From NCBI GenBank assembly GCA_003157575.1, contig PMKA01000478.1:13438-28603 (forward strand): a stretch of DNA of 15,166 nt, written 5' to 3'. Positions 8,151-14,697 of this stretch are shown here, piece by piece. Under the pieces are notes generated by a model. It was given only the letters and a program-made list of their open reading frames with translations, was not told the origin of the DNA and did not search any database. This DNA is from Opitutia bacterium. GTDB taxonomy: Bacteria; Verrucomicrobiota; Verrucomicrobiia; Opitutales; Opitutaceae. The position numbers and the translations under genes were made by a program. Every line of letters starts with the position of its first letter. Position 1 is the stretch's first letter.

Positions 8151-8690
8151 ATGGCTACTGCGCTCGTATTGCTCGCCGACGGCTTCGAAGAGATCGAGGC
8201 AATCGCCCCCGTCGACCTTTTGCGCCGGGCCGGCATCGAGGTCACGCTTGCCTCCCTGGCGGAGCAACCCCATGTCACCGGCCGTTGCGGAATCACAATG
8301 CACGCCGACACGGCTCTTTCGCAGGTTGGAGAACGCCTTTTCGATTTGCTATTCCTGCCGGGCGGCCCGGGCGTGAAGAATCTGCGCGCTGATCCGCGGG
8401 TAGACGCCGCCGTCAGAAGCCACGCAGCCGCCGGAAAGTGGCTGGCGGCCATCTGCGCGGCGCCAACGGTCCTCAACGCGGCCGGTCTGCTCGACGGACG
8501 CCGCTACACCGCCCATTTCTCGGTTGCAGGCGAACTGCCTGAGATCCTGGCCGATCAGCGTGTCGTCACCGACGGAAATATTCTGACTTCGCGCGGAGCC
8601 GGCACAGCCCTGGACTTCGGCCTCCTGCTGGTGGAAAAGCTGGTGTCGGCCGACAAAGCGCGAGAGATCGCCCGATCGATCTGCGCCTGA
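8151..8690 (+). CDS. DJ-1/YajL-family (DJ-1/PfpI) protein
   Basis: The 179-residue product matches the DJ-1/YajL branch of the DJ-1/PfpI superfamily, cytosolic proteins linked to oxidative stress defence, chaperone activity and glyoxal/methylglyoxal detoxification. The start ALVLLADGFEEIEAIAPVDLLRRAG carries the conserved glutamate (E16). The nucleophile elbow AAICAAPTVLNAAGLL holds the reactive cysteine C102, and LLFLPGGPGVKNLRADP is the usual preceding loop. The C-terminal LTSRGAGTALDFGLLLVEKL is also typical. The fold is complete, with no extra domain. The exact activity (glyoxalase-III-like, disputed deglycase, or redox sensing) cannot be read from sequence. The start codon has no evident Shine-Dalgarno sequence. 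It stands alone, with a divergent gene upstream and a possible terminator downstream. Confidence 0.92.
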   Translation: MATALVLLADGFEEIEAIAPVDLLRRAGIEVTLASLAEQPHVTGRCGITMHADTALSQVGERLFDLLFLPGGPGVKNLRADPRVDAAVRSHAAAGKWLAAICAAPTVLNAAGLLDGRRYTAHFSVAGELPEILADQRVVTDGNILTSRGAGTALDFGLLLVEKLVSADKAREIARSICA

Positions 8691-8746
8691 CGGTCTTGTC
8701 GGGGAACGGCGAGGGTTCGAAACTGCTCGTCACCTGCTTAAGTCAC

Positions 8747-8784
8747 GTCCAACCTAGCCGTTGGACTAGACTGGATTGTTTTTA
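8747..8784 (+). terminator. Possible terminator after the DJ-1-family gene
   Basis: GTCCAAC (8747-8753) and GTTGGAC (8760-8766) form a perfect 7-bp stem with a 6-base loop. A T-run (8779-8783) follows 12 bases later, farther than in canonical terminators, so the call is moderate. Confidence 0.45.
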
Positions 8785-8839
8785 TTGCAGTCACCCCGTC
8801 CGCAACGCCGCGAATTCAGGCGAATCCGCTTTATGGCAA

Positions 8840-8860
8840 GTTACTTCCACCAGAAGTGAC
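8840..8860. promoter_or_regulatory. Imperfect palindrome upstream of asnB
   Basis: GTTACTTC (8840-8847) pairs with GAAGTGAC (8853-8860) across a 5-base loop, with one G-U pair. It ends 43 bases before the asnB start, so it could be an operator or a leader hairpin for the polysaccharide operon. This is symmetry only; no regulator is identifiable. Confidence 0.3.
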
Positions 8861-8903
8861 CGGGCGAAGCTTTCAACCGTTCGGAAGCGTCCAGTAATTC
8901 GAG

Positions 8904-10796
8904 ATGTGTGGCATCGCAGGTCTGATCAGTTCCAAGGCTTCTGACGAGGAGCGGGAGCTGTGCGTCGGGCGCATGTGCAAAGCCATGCGACACCGCGGTC
9001 CCGACGATCAGGGGATCATCAGCCGGGGTCCCGCGACGCTTGGCATGCGCCGCCTGGCGATTATCGATCCAACGGGCGGCCACCAGCCGATGACAAGCGC
9101 CTGCGGCCGTTACCACATCGTTTTCAACGGCTGCATTTACAACCATGTTGAGCTTCGCTTGGAACTCGCCGCCTGCGGCTATCCATTTCAGTCAAAGTGC
9201 GACACCGAGGTCCTTCTCGCTGCGTTCGTCCGATGGGGACAGGACTGCCTCTGCCGGCTCCGTGGCATGTTTGCGTTCGCGGTCTGGGATGACAACGACC
9301 GGAGCCTGTTCATCGCCCGCGATGCCTTTGGGATCAAGCCGCTCTATTACCGGCACAGCGGCTTCGATGGCAGCTTCGTTTTCGCTTCCGAGCTGAACGC
9401 CCTGCGCGCCTCCGGAGTCGTGGCATGCGGGATCGATCCGCAGGCCGTCGCCGACTACCTCGCGTATTTCGCCGTTCCGGCTCCGCGTACGATCTACAGG
9501 GGCGTCTTCAGCCTTCTTCCGGGGGAATGCCTTCGCCTCGCGGACGGGCGGCTTGAAACGATGCGCTGGTGGCGTTTCCCGTCCGCGGACAAGACGGCCG
9601 TGGCCAGCCGGACAGCGGTCGATTTCGAAAGTGAATTGCGTGCGCGGCTCGACGACACCGTGCAGGCGCATCGGATCGCTGACGTGCCTGTCGGAGCCTT
9701 TCTCTCGGGCGGACTGGATTCGTCGGCGATAGTGGCGCTCATGATGCGTGCAGGCGCCACCCGGCTCAGGACGTTTTCCATCGTATTCGAAGAAGCCGCG
9801 TTTTCCGAAGCCGAGCCGGCCCGGCTGGCAGCAAAGGCGCTGGGCACCGAGCATCATGAAACGCTCCTGACCGGCCGACAGGTTGCCGCAGATCTCGACC
9901 GGTTGATCCAGGCATTCGACCAACCCACGGGTGACGGCATCAACACCTACTATGTCAGCCAGGCGGCGCACGCCGGGGGCGTCACGGTGGCGCTCTCCGG
10001 CCTTGGAGGCGACGAGCTGTTCGGCGGCTATCCTTCCTTCAGCGACCTGCCCCGTCTCGCCCGCTGGCTCCCGTGCTGGCGCCTGTTGCCGGCCGCGGTC
10101 CGCACCGCGGCGGTGCAGCGCCTCAATCGCGGCGGCGTCCGGCAGCGCAAGCTGGCCGACTTTCTCCTGTACGCGCGGGATCTTTCCAGCCTCTGCTCGC
10201 TTCAGAGGCGCGTGTTCTCCACCACCTTGGGACATTCCCTGCTTCATCCGGACATGAGGACAGGGATGGACATCGCGCCGCACCACCCTGCCATCGGGCG
10301 CCTGTCAGCGGAACTGGCGGGCGCGGATTCGTTTCAAATCATCAGCGCGTGGGAACTTGGCACCTACATGGCCGACGTGCTTCTGCGCGACAGCGACGTC
10401 ATGAGCATGGCCCATTCAATTGAGCTCCGCGTCCCGTTCATCGACGTGCCCTTCATCGAATGGCTTTGGTCGCAGCCGGCGCGCTTCAAGGCCGGTGGCG
10501 GAATGCAAAAAGCAGCGCTCGCCGGTGCACTGGGCGACCTGCTGCCCGATGAGATCCGGCTGCGCCGCAAGCGCGGATTCACCCTGCCCTTCCCGGTGTG
10601 GATGCGACGCGAGTTGAGGCCGTTCCTCGAAGACACGTTCGCGACCTCATCGATTGCGCAAAGCGGGCTCCTCGACGCCCCCGCGGTGCAAACATTCTGG
10701 CATGGCTTTCTCACAGGCGGCGATGACCGCGAATGGTCGCGCGTCTGGAGCCTGGCAATGCTGATCGCGTTCGCCAATCGGCGCAGCCCAACATGA
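8904..10796 (+). CDS. asnB: Glutamine-hydrolysing asparagine synthase (AsnB-like), polysaccharide-cluster type
   Basis: This class II amidotransferase releases ammonia from glutamine at an N-terminal site and uses it to amidate an ATP-activated carboxylate, classically aspartate. The 630 residues begin MCGIAGLI, with the nucleophile Cys2. The glutaminase domain has RHRGPDDQG, MRRLAIIDPTGGHQPM and KCDTEVLL. The synthetase domain has the PP-loop SGGLDSS (268-274) and LSGLGGDELFGGY. One substrate-binding residue differs: the normal NGEIYN motif reads NGCIYN (C77). AsnB paralogs in glycan clusters often amidate sugar acids or other substrates, so free asparagine production is not assured. The stop overlaps the next start (ATGA), indicating translational coupling with the glycosyltransferase. 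The start gives Cys2, so it is firm. Confidence 0.93.
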   Translation: MCGIAGLISSKASDEERELCVGRMCKAMRHRGPDDQGIISRGPATLGMRRLAIIDPTGGHQPMTSACGRYHIVFNGCIYNHVELRLELAACGYPFQSKCDTEVLLAAFVRWGQDCLCRLRGMFAFAVWDDNDRSLFIARDAFGIKPLYYRHSGFDGSFVFASELNALRASGVVACGIDPQAVADYLAYFAVPAPRTIYRGVFSLLPGECLRLADGRLETMRWWRFPSADKTAVASRTAVDFESELRARLDDTVQAHRIADVPVGAFLSGGLDSSAIVALMMRAGATRLRTFSIVFEEAAFSEAEPARLAAKALGTEHHETLLTGRQVAADLDRLIQAFDQPTGDGINTYYVSQAAHAGGVTVALSGLGGDELFGGYPSFSDLPRLARWLPCWRLLPAAVRTAAVQRLNRGGVRQRKLADFLLYARDLSSLCSLQRRVFSTTLGHSLLHPDMRTGMDIAPHHPAIGRLSAELAGADSFQIISAWELGTYMADVLLRDSDVMSMAHSIELRVPFIDVPFIEWLWSQPARFKAGGGMQKAALAGALGDLLPDEIRLRRKRGFTLPFPVWMRRELRPFLEDTFATSSIAQSGLLDAPAVQTFWHGFLTGGDDREWSRVWSLAMLIAFANRRSPT

Positions 10797-11899
10797 AAAC
10801 CCTGCTCCTCTGTCCCGAGTTGTTTGCCCATGAGGGAGGCATCCAGCGAATCGTCCGGCTCTATCTGAAAGCGCTGTGCGAATCGTCCGGGAAGAACGAC
10901 TCCGTGGACGTCGTATCGCTAAACGACCGCGAACTGCCGGCGGAGAAGCTGGCGCCCTACAGCAATGACCGCCTTGGAATCCACCTTGGCTGTGCGGGCA
11001 ACAAAGCGCAATTTTTCTGGGCGGCGGTGCACGGATCGTCCGGCGTCGACCGCCTGATCTGCACTCATCTGGGACAATTGATCGCCGCATGGCTTGCCCA
11101 CGTCTTCAATCCGGCGCTCGACTATTATCTGGTCGCGCATGGCATCGAGGTCTGGAGATCCTATTCCGTTCTCGAACGTCTGGCGTTGCGCCGCACACGA
11201 CGCATCCTGTGCGTCAGCGACTTCACCCGCCGCGAGATGCAGCGCCAGATCGACCTTCCCGACTGGCGCTTCGAGGTCGTGCCCAACGCGCTCGATCCGT
11301 CCTTCGCGGACGAGCCGCCGGATGCGGCCCCTTCCGCCGGCTCTCCCGTCATCCTGGCGGTCGCGCGCCTCGAATCACGGGAACGCTACAAGGGGGTGGA
11401 CCACCTTATCGAAGCCCTCCCGGCGGTGCGGCAGACGTTGCCGGGGACGCGGCTGCGGGTCGTCGGCACTGGTGACGACCTTCTGCGGCTGATGGCGCTT
11501 GCCGAGCACCAAGGCGTGGCCGATGCGGTGGAATTCTCCGGCTTTCTCGACGATAAGGGCCTGCGTGAAGCCTATCGCACATGCACCCTGTTTGCCCTCC
11601 CCAGCTACTCGGAGGGCTTTGGGATCGTGTTCCTTGAGGCCATGTCGCGGGGGAAACCCTGCCTCGGCGCGAATGCCGGCGCGATTCCGGAGATCATCGA
11701 CCAGGCATCGGGCGTGCTCGCCAGCTACGGCAACCTCGCCCAGATCACGACCCAGCTCGTATGGGCGCTGCAACATCACTGGGATTCCACCGCAATCAAG
11801 GCGCACGCCGCCCAGTTCAGCTACCCGGCCTTCCGCGCAAGGCTCGAAAGAGCTCTGGCCAAAACCGGTCACGGCTCCCAACCCGGTCATGTTTCCTGA
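10793..11899 (+). CDS. GT4-family glycosyltransferase
   Basis: This is a probable cytoplasmic retaining glycosyltransferase with the GT-B fold that transfers a nucleotide-activated sugar to a growing surface glycan. The 368 residues show an N-terminal Rossmann start (MKTLLLCPELFAHEGGIQRIV) with the glycine-rich acceptor-side loop, a linker at about residues 165-185, and the donor domain starting VILAVARLESRERYKGVDHLIEALP (K200 in the phosphate-binding position). The E-x7-E signature is E274 and E282 in SYSEGFGIVFLEAMSRGKPC, followed by GAIPEII. The ATG at 10793 overlaps the asnB stop by 4 bases and gives the natural start; an upstream in-frame start inside asnB is less likely. Donor and acceptor sugars are unknown. 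It belongs with asnB and the export genes downstream. Confidence 0.92.
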   Translation: MKTLLLCPELFAHEGGIQRIVRLYLKALCESSGKNDSVDVVSLNDRELPAEKLAPYSNDRLGIHLGCAGNKAQFFWAAVHGSSGVDRLICTHLGQLIAAWLAHVFNPALDYYLVAHGIEVWRSYSVLERLALRRTRRILCVSDFTRREMQRQIDLPDWRFEVVPNALDPSFADEPPDAAPSAGSPVILAVARLESRERYKGVDHLIEALPAVRQTLPGTRLRVVGTGDDLLRLMALAEHQGVADAVEFSGFLDDKGLREAYRTCTLFALPSYSEGFGIVFLEAMSRGKPCLGANAGAIPEIIDQASGVLASYGNLAQITTQLVWALQHHWDSTAIKAHAAQFSYPAFRARLERALAKTGHGSQPGHVS

Positions 11900-11934
11900 G
11901 CGCGCGGCCGATGTCTGGCGTAGGGCGTATCCTC

Positions 11935-11953
11935 CACGCATTTTTGGGACGGT
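11935..11953. repeat. Dispersed intergenic repeat, copy 2
   Basis: CACGCATTTTTGGGACGGT differs at one base from 4271-4289. It lies 36 bases after the glycosyltransferase stop. A small hairpin ACGG-TTTCG-CCGT overlaps its end (about 11949-11961). The rest of the 168-base gap before the permease shows no gene or clear promoter. Confidence 0.55.
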
Positions 11954-12067
11954 TTCGCCGTTATGAGGCTGTCGGAACGCAAATCCGACCGCCTCCAGCC
12001 TGTTGTCGTGGTCCGAGAAACAGTTAGGCCCAACACCTATCGCACCCGCTGACCGGAAAACTAAACC

Positions 12068-12907
12068 GTGACTGAAATCGAATCACTTTCTTCTGACACC
12101 CTGGTCATTCGCGCCGGCCAGACGGAAAAGCATTACTGGCGCGATCTGTGGCGCTACCGCGAACTTTTGGGCTTTCTGGCGTGGCGCGACATCATGATCC
12201 GCTACAAGCAGGCCGTCCTCGGTTTTGCCTGGGCCATCATCCAGCCGGCGGTGCAGACCGTCCTGCTGACATTCGTCTTTGGAAAGCTGGCGAAGATGCC
12301 TGCGGGCGACCTGCCTTACCCACTGCTGGTCCTTGCCGGGTTGCTTCCCTGGCAGCTTTTCTCAACGGCGTTCAGCGGCGCCGGCAACAGCCTCGTGGGC
12401 AACGCCCACCTGATTTCCAAGGTCTACTTTCCGCGGCTTATCGTGCCGCTCTCCGCCCTTGCCGTCGCACTCGTCGACATGGGAATCGTCCTCGTTCTCT
12501 CCGGCCCGTTTGCGATCCTCTTCGGTGTCCTGCCGACCTGGCGTTTGCTCTTCTTGCCCGTGTTCATCGTCGCCGCACTGTTGATCGCACTTGGCGCCGG
12601 CCTGTGGATCACAGCGCTTACTGTGAAATACAGGGATTTCCGGTTCATCACACCTTTTCTGCTGCAAATCGGGATGTTCGTCACGCCCGTGGGCTACCGC
12701 ACCGACACCCTGCCCAACTGGCGCGATATCCTCGCACTCAACCCGCTCACCGGTGTGGTCAACGGGTTCCGATGGTGCCTGCTCGGCACCGACTATTCCT
12801 TCAGCCTACCTGAATTCGCCACCTCGTTCGGCGGCGCCCTGCTGCTGGTCGCCACCGGCGTTTGGTACTTCCGCCGGACAGAAAAGCAGTTCGCGGATGT
12901 GATCTGA
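12068..12907 (+). CDS. wzm: ABC-2 type polysaccharide export permease (Wzm-like)
   Basis: This is the membrane subunit of an ABC transporter that moves completed, lipid-linked O-antigen or capsule-like polysaccharide across the inner membrane. Its 279 residues start with a cytosolic amphipathic segment typical of the family (YWRDLWRYRELLGFLAWRDI then MIRYKQAVLGFAWAIIQP). Hydrophobic spans follow: AVQTVLLTFVFGKL, YPLLVLAGLLPWQLFS, LIVPLSALAVALVDMGIVLVL, LLFLPVFIVAALLIALGAGL, the FLLQIGMFVTPVGYR loop-helix, and GGALLLVATGVWYFRR. This is close to the usual six spans. A GTG start at 12068 is used because it gives the standard N-terminal length and no ATG lies nearby. Its ATPase partner lies downstream beyond the 560-bp cassette; the pair would normally be nearly contiguous. 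Confidence 0.94.
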   Translation: MTEIESLSSDTLVIRAGQTEKHYWRDLWRYRELLGFLAWRDIMIRYKQAVLGFAWAIIQPAVQTVLLTFVFGKLAKMPAGDLPYPLLVLAGLLPWQLFSTAFSGAGNSLVGNAHLISKVYFPRLIVPLSALAVALVDMGIVLVLSGPFAILFGVLPTWRLLFLPVFIVAALLIALGAGLWITALTVKYRDFRFITPFLLQIGMFVTPVGYRTDTLPNWRDILALNPLTGVVNGFRWCLLGTDYSFSLPEFATSFGGALLLVATGVWYFRRTEKQFADVI

Positions 12908-12945
12908 GCAAAACGCTGAAATGCTGACACGCTGAAAAGCTAAAA
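12908..12945. repeat. Left terminal inverted repeat of the four-helix-bundle cassette
   Basis: This 38-base repeat starts at the base after the wzm stop codon. It reads GCA, four 8-base units (AAACGCTG, AAATGCTG, ACACGCTG, AAAAGCTA), then AAA. It is the reverse complement of 13430-13467 at 34 of 38 positions. Confidence 0.9.
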
Positions 12946-12968
12946 GGCCGAAACAGAGAACGCGAAAA

Positions 12969-13020
12969 GGAGGAGAATTAGTCATCACAAGAGCAAATCT
13001 CTGAGCCCTAGTTCTCCTCC
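12969..13020 (+). repeat. 9-bp inverted repeat in front of the four-helix gene
   Basis: GGAGGAGAA (12969-12977) and TTCTCCTCC (13012-13020) are perfect reverse complements separated by 34 bases. The left arm is a Shine-Dalgarno-like purine stretch and the right arm ends one base before the ATG at 13022. In RNA this would form a stem next to the start codon and mask the ribosome-binding sequence. Confidence 0.6.
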
Positions 13021-13021
13021 A

Positions 13022-13393
13022 ATGAGCCGACTCTCGGAGGATTTGAGAAACCGCACCAAGCAATATGCCTCGGCGATTATCAGGTTCTATACGACGCTTC
13101 CTGGCACCCGGTAAGAAGTCAGGGTTTTGGGGAAACAGCTCCTTCGTTCGGGCACATCGGTTGCTTCACATGCCCGCGAGGCGTCGCGGGCGCGTTCAGA
13201 TGCGGAATTCTGCTCGAAACTGGACGGCCTGCTCCAAGAGCCCGACGAATCATCTTTGTGGATCGAGCTTCTCCGCGATGATTGTGGAATCCGCAGCAAT
13301 GCGACAGATCTCCTTTTTCAGGAAACCAGCGAACTCATCGCCACCTTCGTTACTATTGTCTCAAGGTCGAAGAACCGGACAGACCAACGATAA
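13022..13393 (+). pseudogene. Four helix bundle protein (23S rRNA IVS-protein family), interrupted by an in-frame stop
   Basis: Reading from the ATG at 13022 gives MSRLSEDLRNRTKQYASAII and so on to TTLPGTR, then TAA (13112-13114, codon 31), then in the same frame EVRVLGKQLLRSGTSVASHA, REASRARSDAEFCSKLDGLL and further, to a TAA at 13391. The rebuilt 123-codon product has the normal length and motifs of this small helical family (LRSGTSV, EASRARSDAEF, WIELL, ETSELIATFVTIV). Family members are encoded in 23S rRNA intervening sequences and as free-standing genes; the fold also resembles the Avd accessory protein of diversity-generating retroelements. Their biochemical role is largely unknown. A TTG at 13127 could start an 88-codon remnant lacking the first helix. 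The usual family spacing between LP and EVxVLG is about three residues, so the stop may sit in a variable position. One sequencing error could also explain it. Confidence 0.85.
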
Positions 13394-13429
13394 TGACACG
13401 ATCCGGATTCCCGATGTCAGTCTTCAGGT

Positions 13430-13467
13430 TTTTAGCGTTTCAGCGTTTTAGCGTTTCAGCGTTTTGC
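13430..13467. repeat. Right terminal inverted repeat of the four-helix-bundle cassette
   Basis: On the minus strand this reads GCA, AAACGCTG, AAACGCTA, AAACGCTG, AAACGCTA, AAA: four perfect 8-base units alternating at the last base. It matches the left repeat at 34 of 38 positions. The right copy is the more regular of the two. Confidence 0.9.
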
Positions 13468-13475
13468 CTCGTCCA

Positions 13476-14696
13476 ATGTCTGATTCCGTCATCTCCGTAG
13501 AGAATCTCTCCAAGCGTTACGTGATCAGCCACGAGGCCCGACACGACAACCTGCGGGACACACTGCACCACACCGCGCGGAAACTCTGGCGCCGGATGCG
13601 TTGGGGCACTGGCTTCCGGAAGGAGGAATTCTGGGCGTTGCGCGACGTGTCGTTCGATGTGAAGCGGGGCGAAGTCATCGGCATCATCGGACGCAACGGC
13701 GCGGGGAAATCGACGCTGCTCAAGGTCCTTTCGCGCATCACCGAGCCGACCGAGGGCACAATCACGATCAAAGGCCGTGTGGCCTCGCTGCTTGAGGTCG
13801 GCACCGGCTTTCATCCCGAGCTTAGCGGCCGCGAAAATGTGTACCTCAACGGCGCGATCCTCGGTATGTCCCGCGCGGAGATCCGCCGGAAATTCGACGA
13901 GATCGTGGCCTTCGCCGAGGTGGAGAAATTCCTCGACACCCAGGTCAAACACTACAGCTCCGGCATGTATGTGCGGCTCGCCTTCGCCGTCGCCGCGCAC
14001 CTCGAGCCCGAGATCCTGATCGTCGACGAGGTTCTCGCTGTTGGCGACCAGGAGTTCCAAAGGAAATGCCTAGGGAAGATCGAAAACGTCACACGGAATG
14101 AGGGACGCACGGTCCTTTTCGTCAGTCACAACCTCGCCTCGGTTCGCCAGCTTTGCACGCGCGCACTCCTGCTCGAGCAGGGCCAACTCGTCGAGGGCGG
14201 ACCGCCCGAGGACGTTATCCAGCGCTACGCGGCGACAATCCGCGAAGGGCGGACGCTGGCCAGGCGGTACAAGCACATCCGGGGAGACGGGCGGGCCAGC
14301 ATCGAGCGCATCAGTTTCCAACGCGACGCCGTCTTCTCCGTTTTCTCCCCGATCAAGATCACGATCGACTACGCGCTGAAGGAGGACATGGAAGGTCTCG
14401 ATTTCTTCCTTCTGATCTACGGAGACGAAGGCGATTGTCTCGCCGCGTCGTTCCAATCGGACAGCGGATCCATAACACGTCCTACCGGGCGCGCAGGAAC
14501 GGTCTCGGCGACATTCCAAAATCCCCTTTCTCCCGGTCGGTACCTGGTTTCTGCCGGCATTTTTGACCGCAGCCGTCAGTTTCTCGACTGGGTGGAATTC
14601 GCCGAGACCTTCCAGATCGAATCGGCGTTCGCGAGCGGAAAGAACTTCGACCACCGCTTGGGGCGCGTCAGTCTCCTCCCAAGCTGGACAAACTAA
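13476..14696 (+). CDS. wzt: Polysaccharide ABC transporter ATP-binding protein (Wzt-like) with C-terminal domain
   Basis: This is the ATPase subunit that powers the Wzm-type permease. Of its 406 residues, about 1-245 form the nucleotide-binding domain: Walker [10 protein letters not shown] (72-80), the polysaccharide-exporter block [20 protein letters not shown] (105-124), an ABC signature position reading YSSGM (160-164) as usual in this subfamily, Walker B LIVDE (181-185) and the H-loop H218 in FVSHN. The remaining roughly 160 residues look like a Wzt C-terminal beta-sandwich ([20 protein letters not shown], later [12 protein letters not shown]), which in O9a-type systems recognises the modified non-reducing end of the glycan before export. 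The ATG at 13476 begins [15 protein letters not shown]; a TTG 12 bases upstream overlaps the right cassette repeat and is less likely. No Shine-Dalgarno sequence is visible in the 8 bases between repeat and start. The next gene starts 1 base after the stop. Confidence 0.95.
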   Translation: MSDSVISVENLSKRYVISHEARHDNLRDTLHHTARKLWRRMRWGTGFRKEEFWALRDVSFDVKRGEVIGIIGRNGAGKSTLLKVLSRITEPTEGTITIKGRVASLLEVGTGFHPELSGRENVYLNGAILGMSRAEIRRKFDEIVAFAEVEKFLDTQVKHYSSGMYVRLAFAVAAHLEPEILIVDEVLAVGDQEFQRKCLGKIENVTRNEGRTVLFVSHNLASVRQLCTRALLLEQGQLVEGGPPEDVIQRYAATIREGRTLARRYKHIRGDGRASIERISFQRDAVFSVFSPIKITIDYALKEDMEGLDFFLLIYGDEGDCLAASFQSDSGSITRPTGRAGTVSATFQNPLSPGRYLVSAGIFDRSRQFLDWVEFAETFQIESAFASGKNFDHRLGRVSLLPSWTN

Positions 14697-14697
14697 G

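Larger units (their letters stand above)
12908..13467. mobile_element. Cassette with terminal inverted repeats carrying a broken four-helix-bundle gene
   Basis: The 560-bp unit is bounded by 38-base inverted repeats built from 8-base units and contains one gene of the four-helix-bundle/23S-IVS protein family. It fills the space between wzm and wzt almost exactly: it starts at the base after the wzm stop and ends 8 bases before the wzt ATG. An internal inverted repeat GGAGGAGAA (12969-12977) and TTCTCCTCC (13012-13020) lies just before the gene. No transposase, integrase or reverse transcriptase is present and no clear target-site duplication is seen, so mobility is inferred from layout and must depend on factors elsewhere. 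It may instead be an inserted intervening-sequence-like unit. Confidence 0.6.

Noticed and set aside
12908..13467. Diversity-generating retroelement, because the four-helix-bundle family resembles Avd
   Set aside because: No reverse transcriptase, template repeat or variable repeat target is visible in the window.
12908..13467. CRISPR array, because of the short repeated units at both ends
   Set aside because: The units are 8-base tandem repeats without spacers and are inverted at the two ends; no cas genes are present.
12908..13467. Standard insertion sequence
   Set aside because: The only gene is a four-helix-bundle protein; there is no transposase and no clear target-site duplication.
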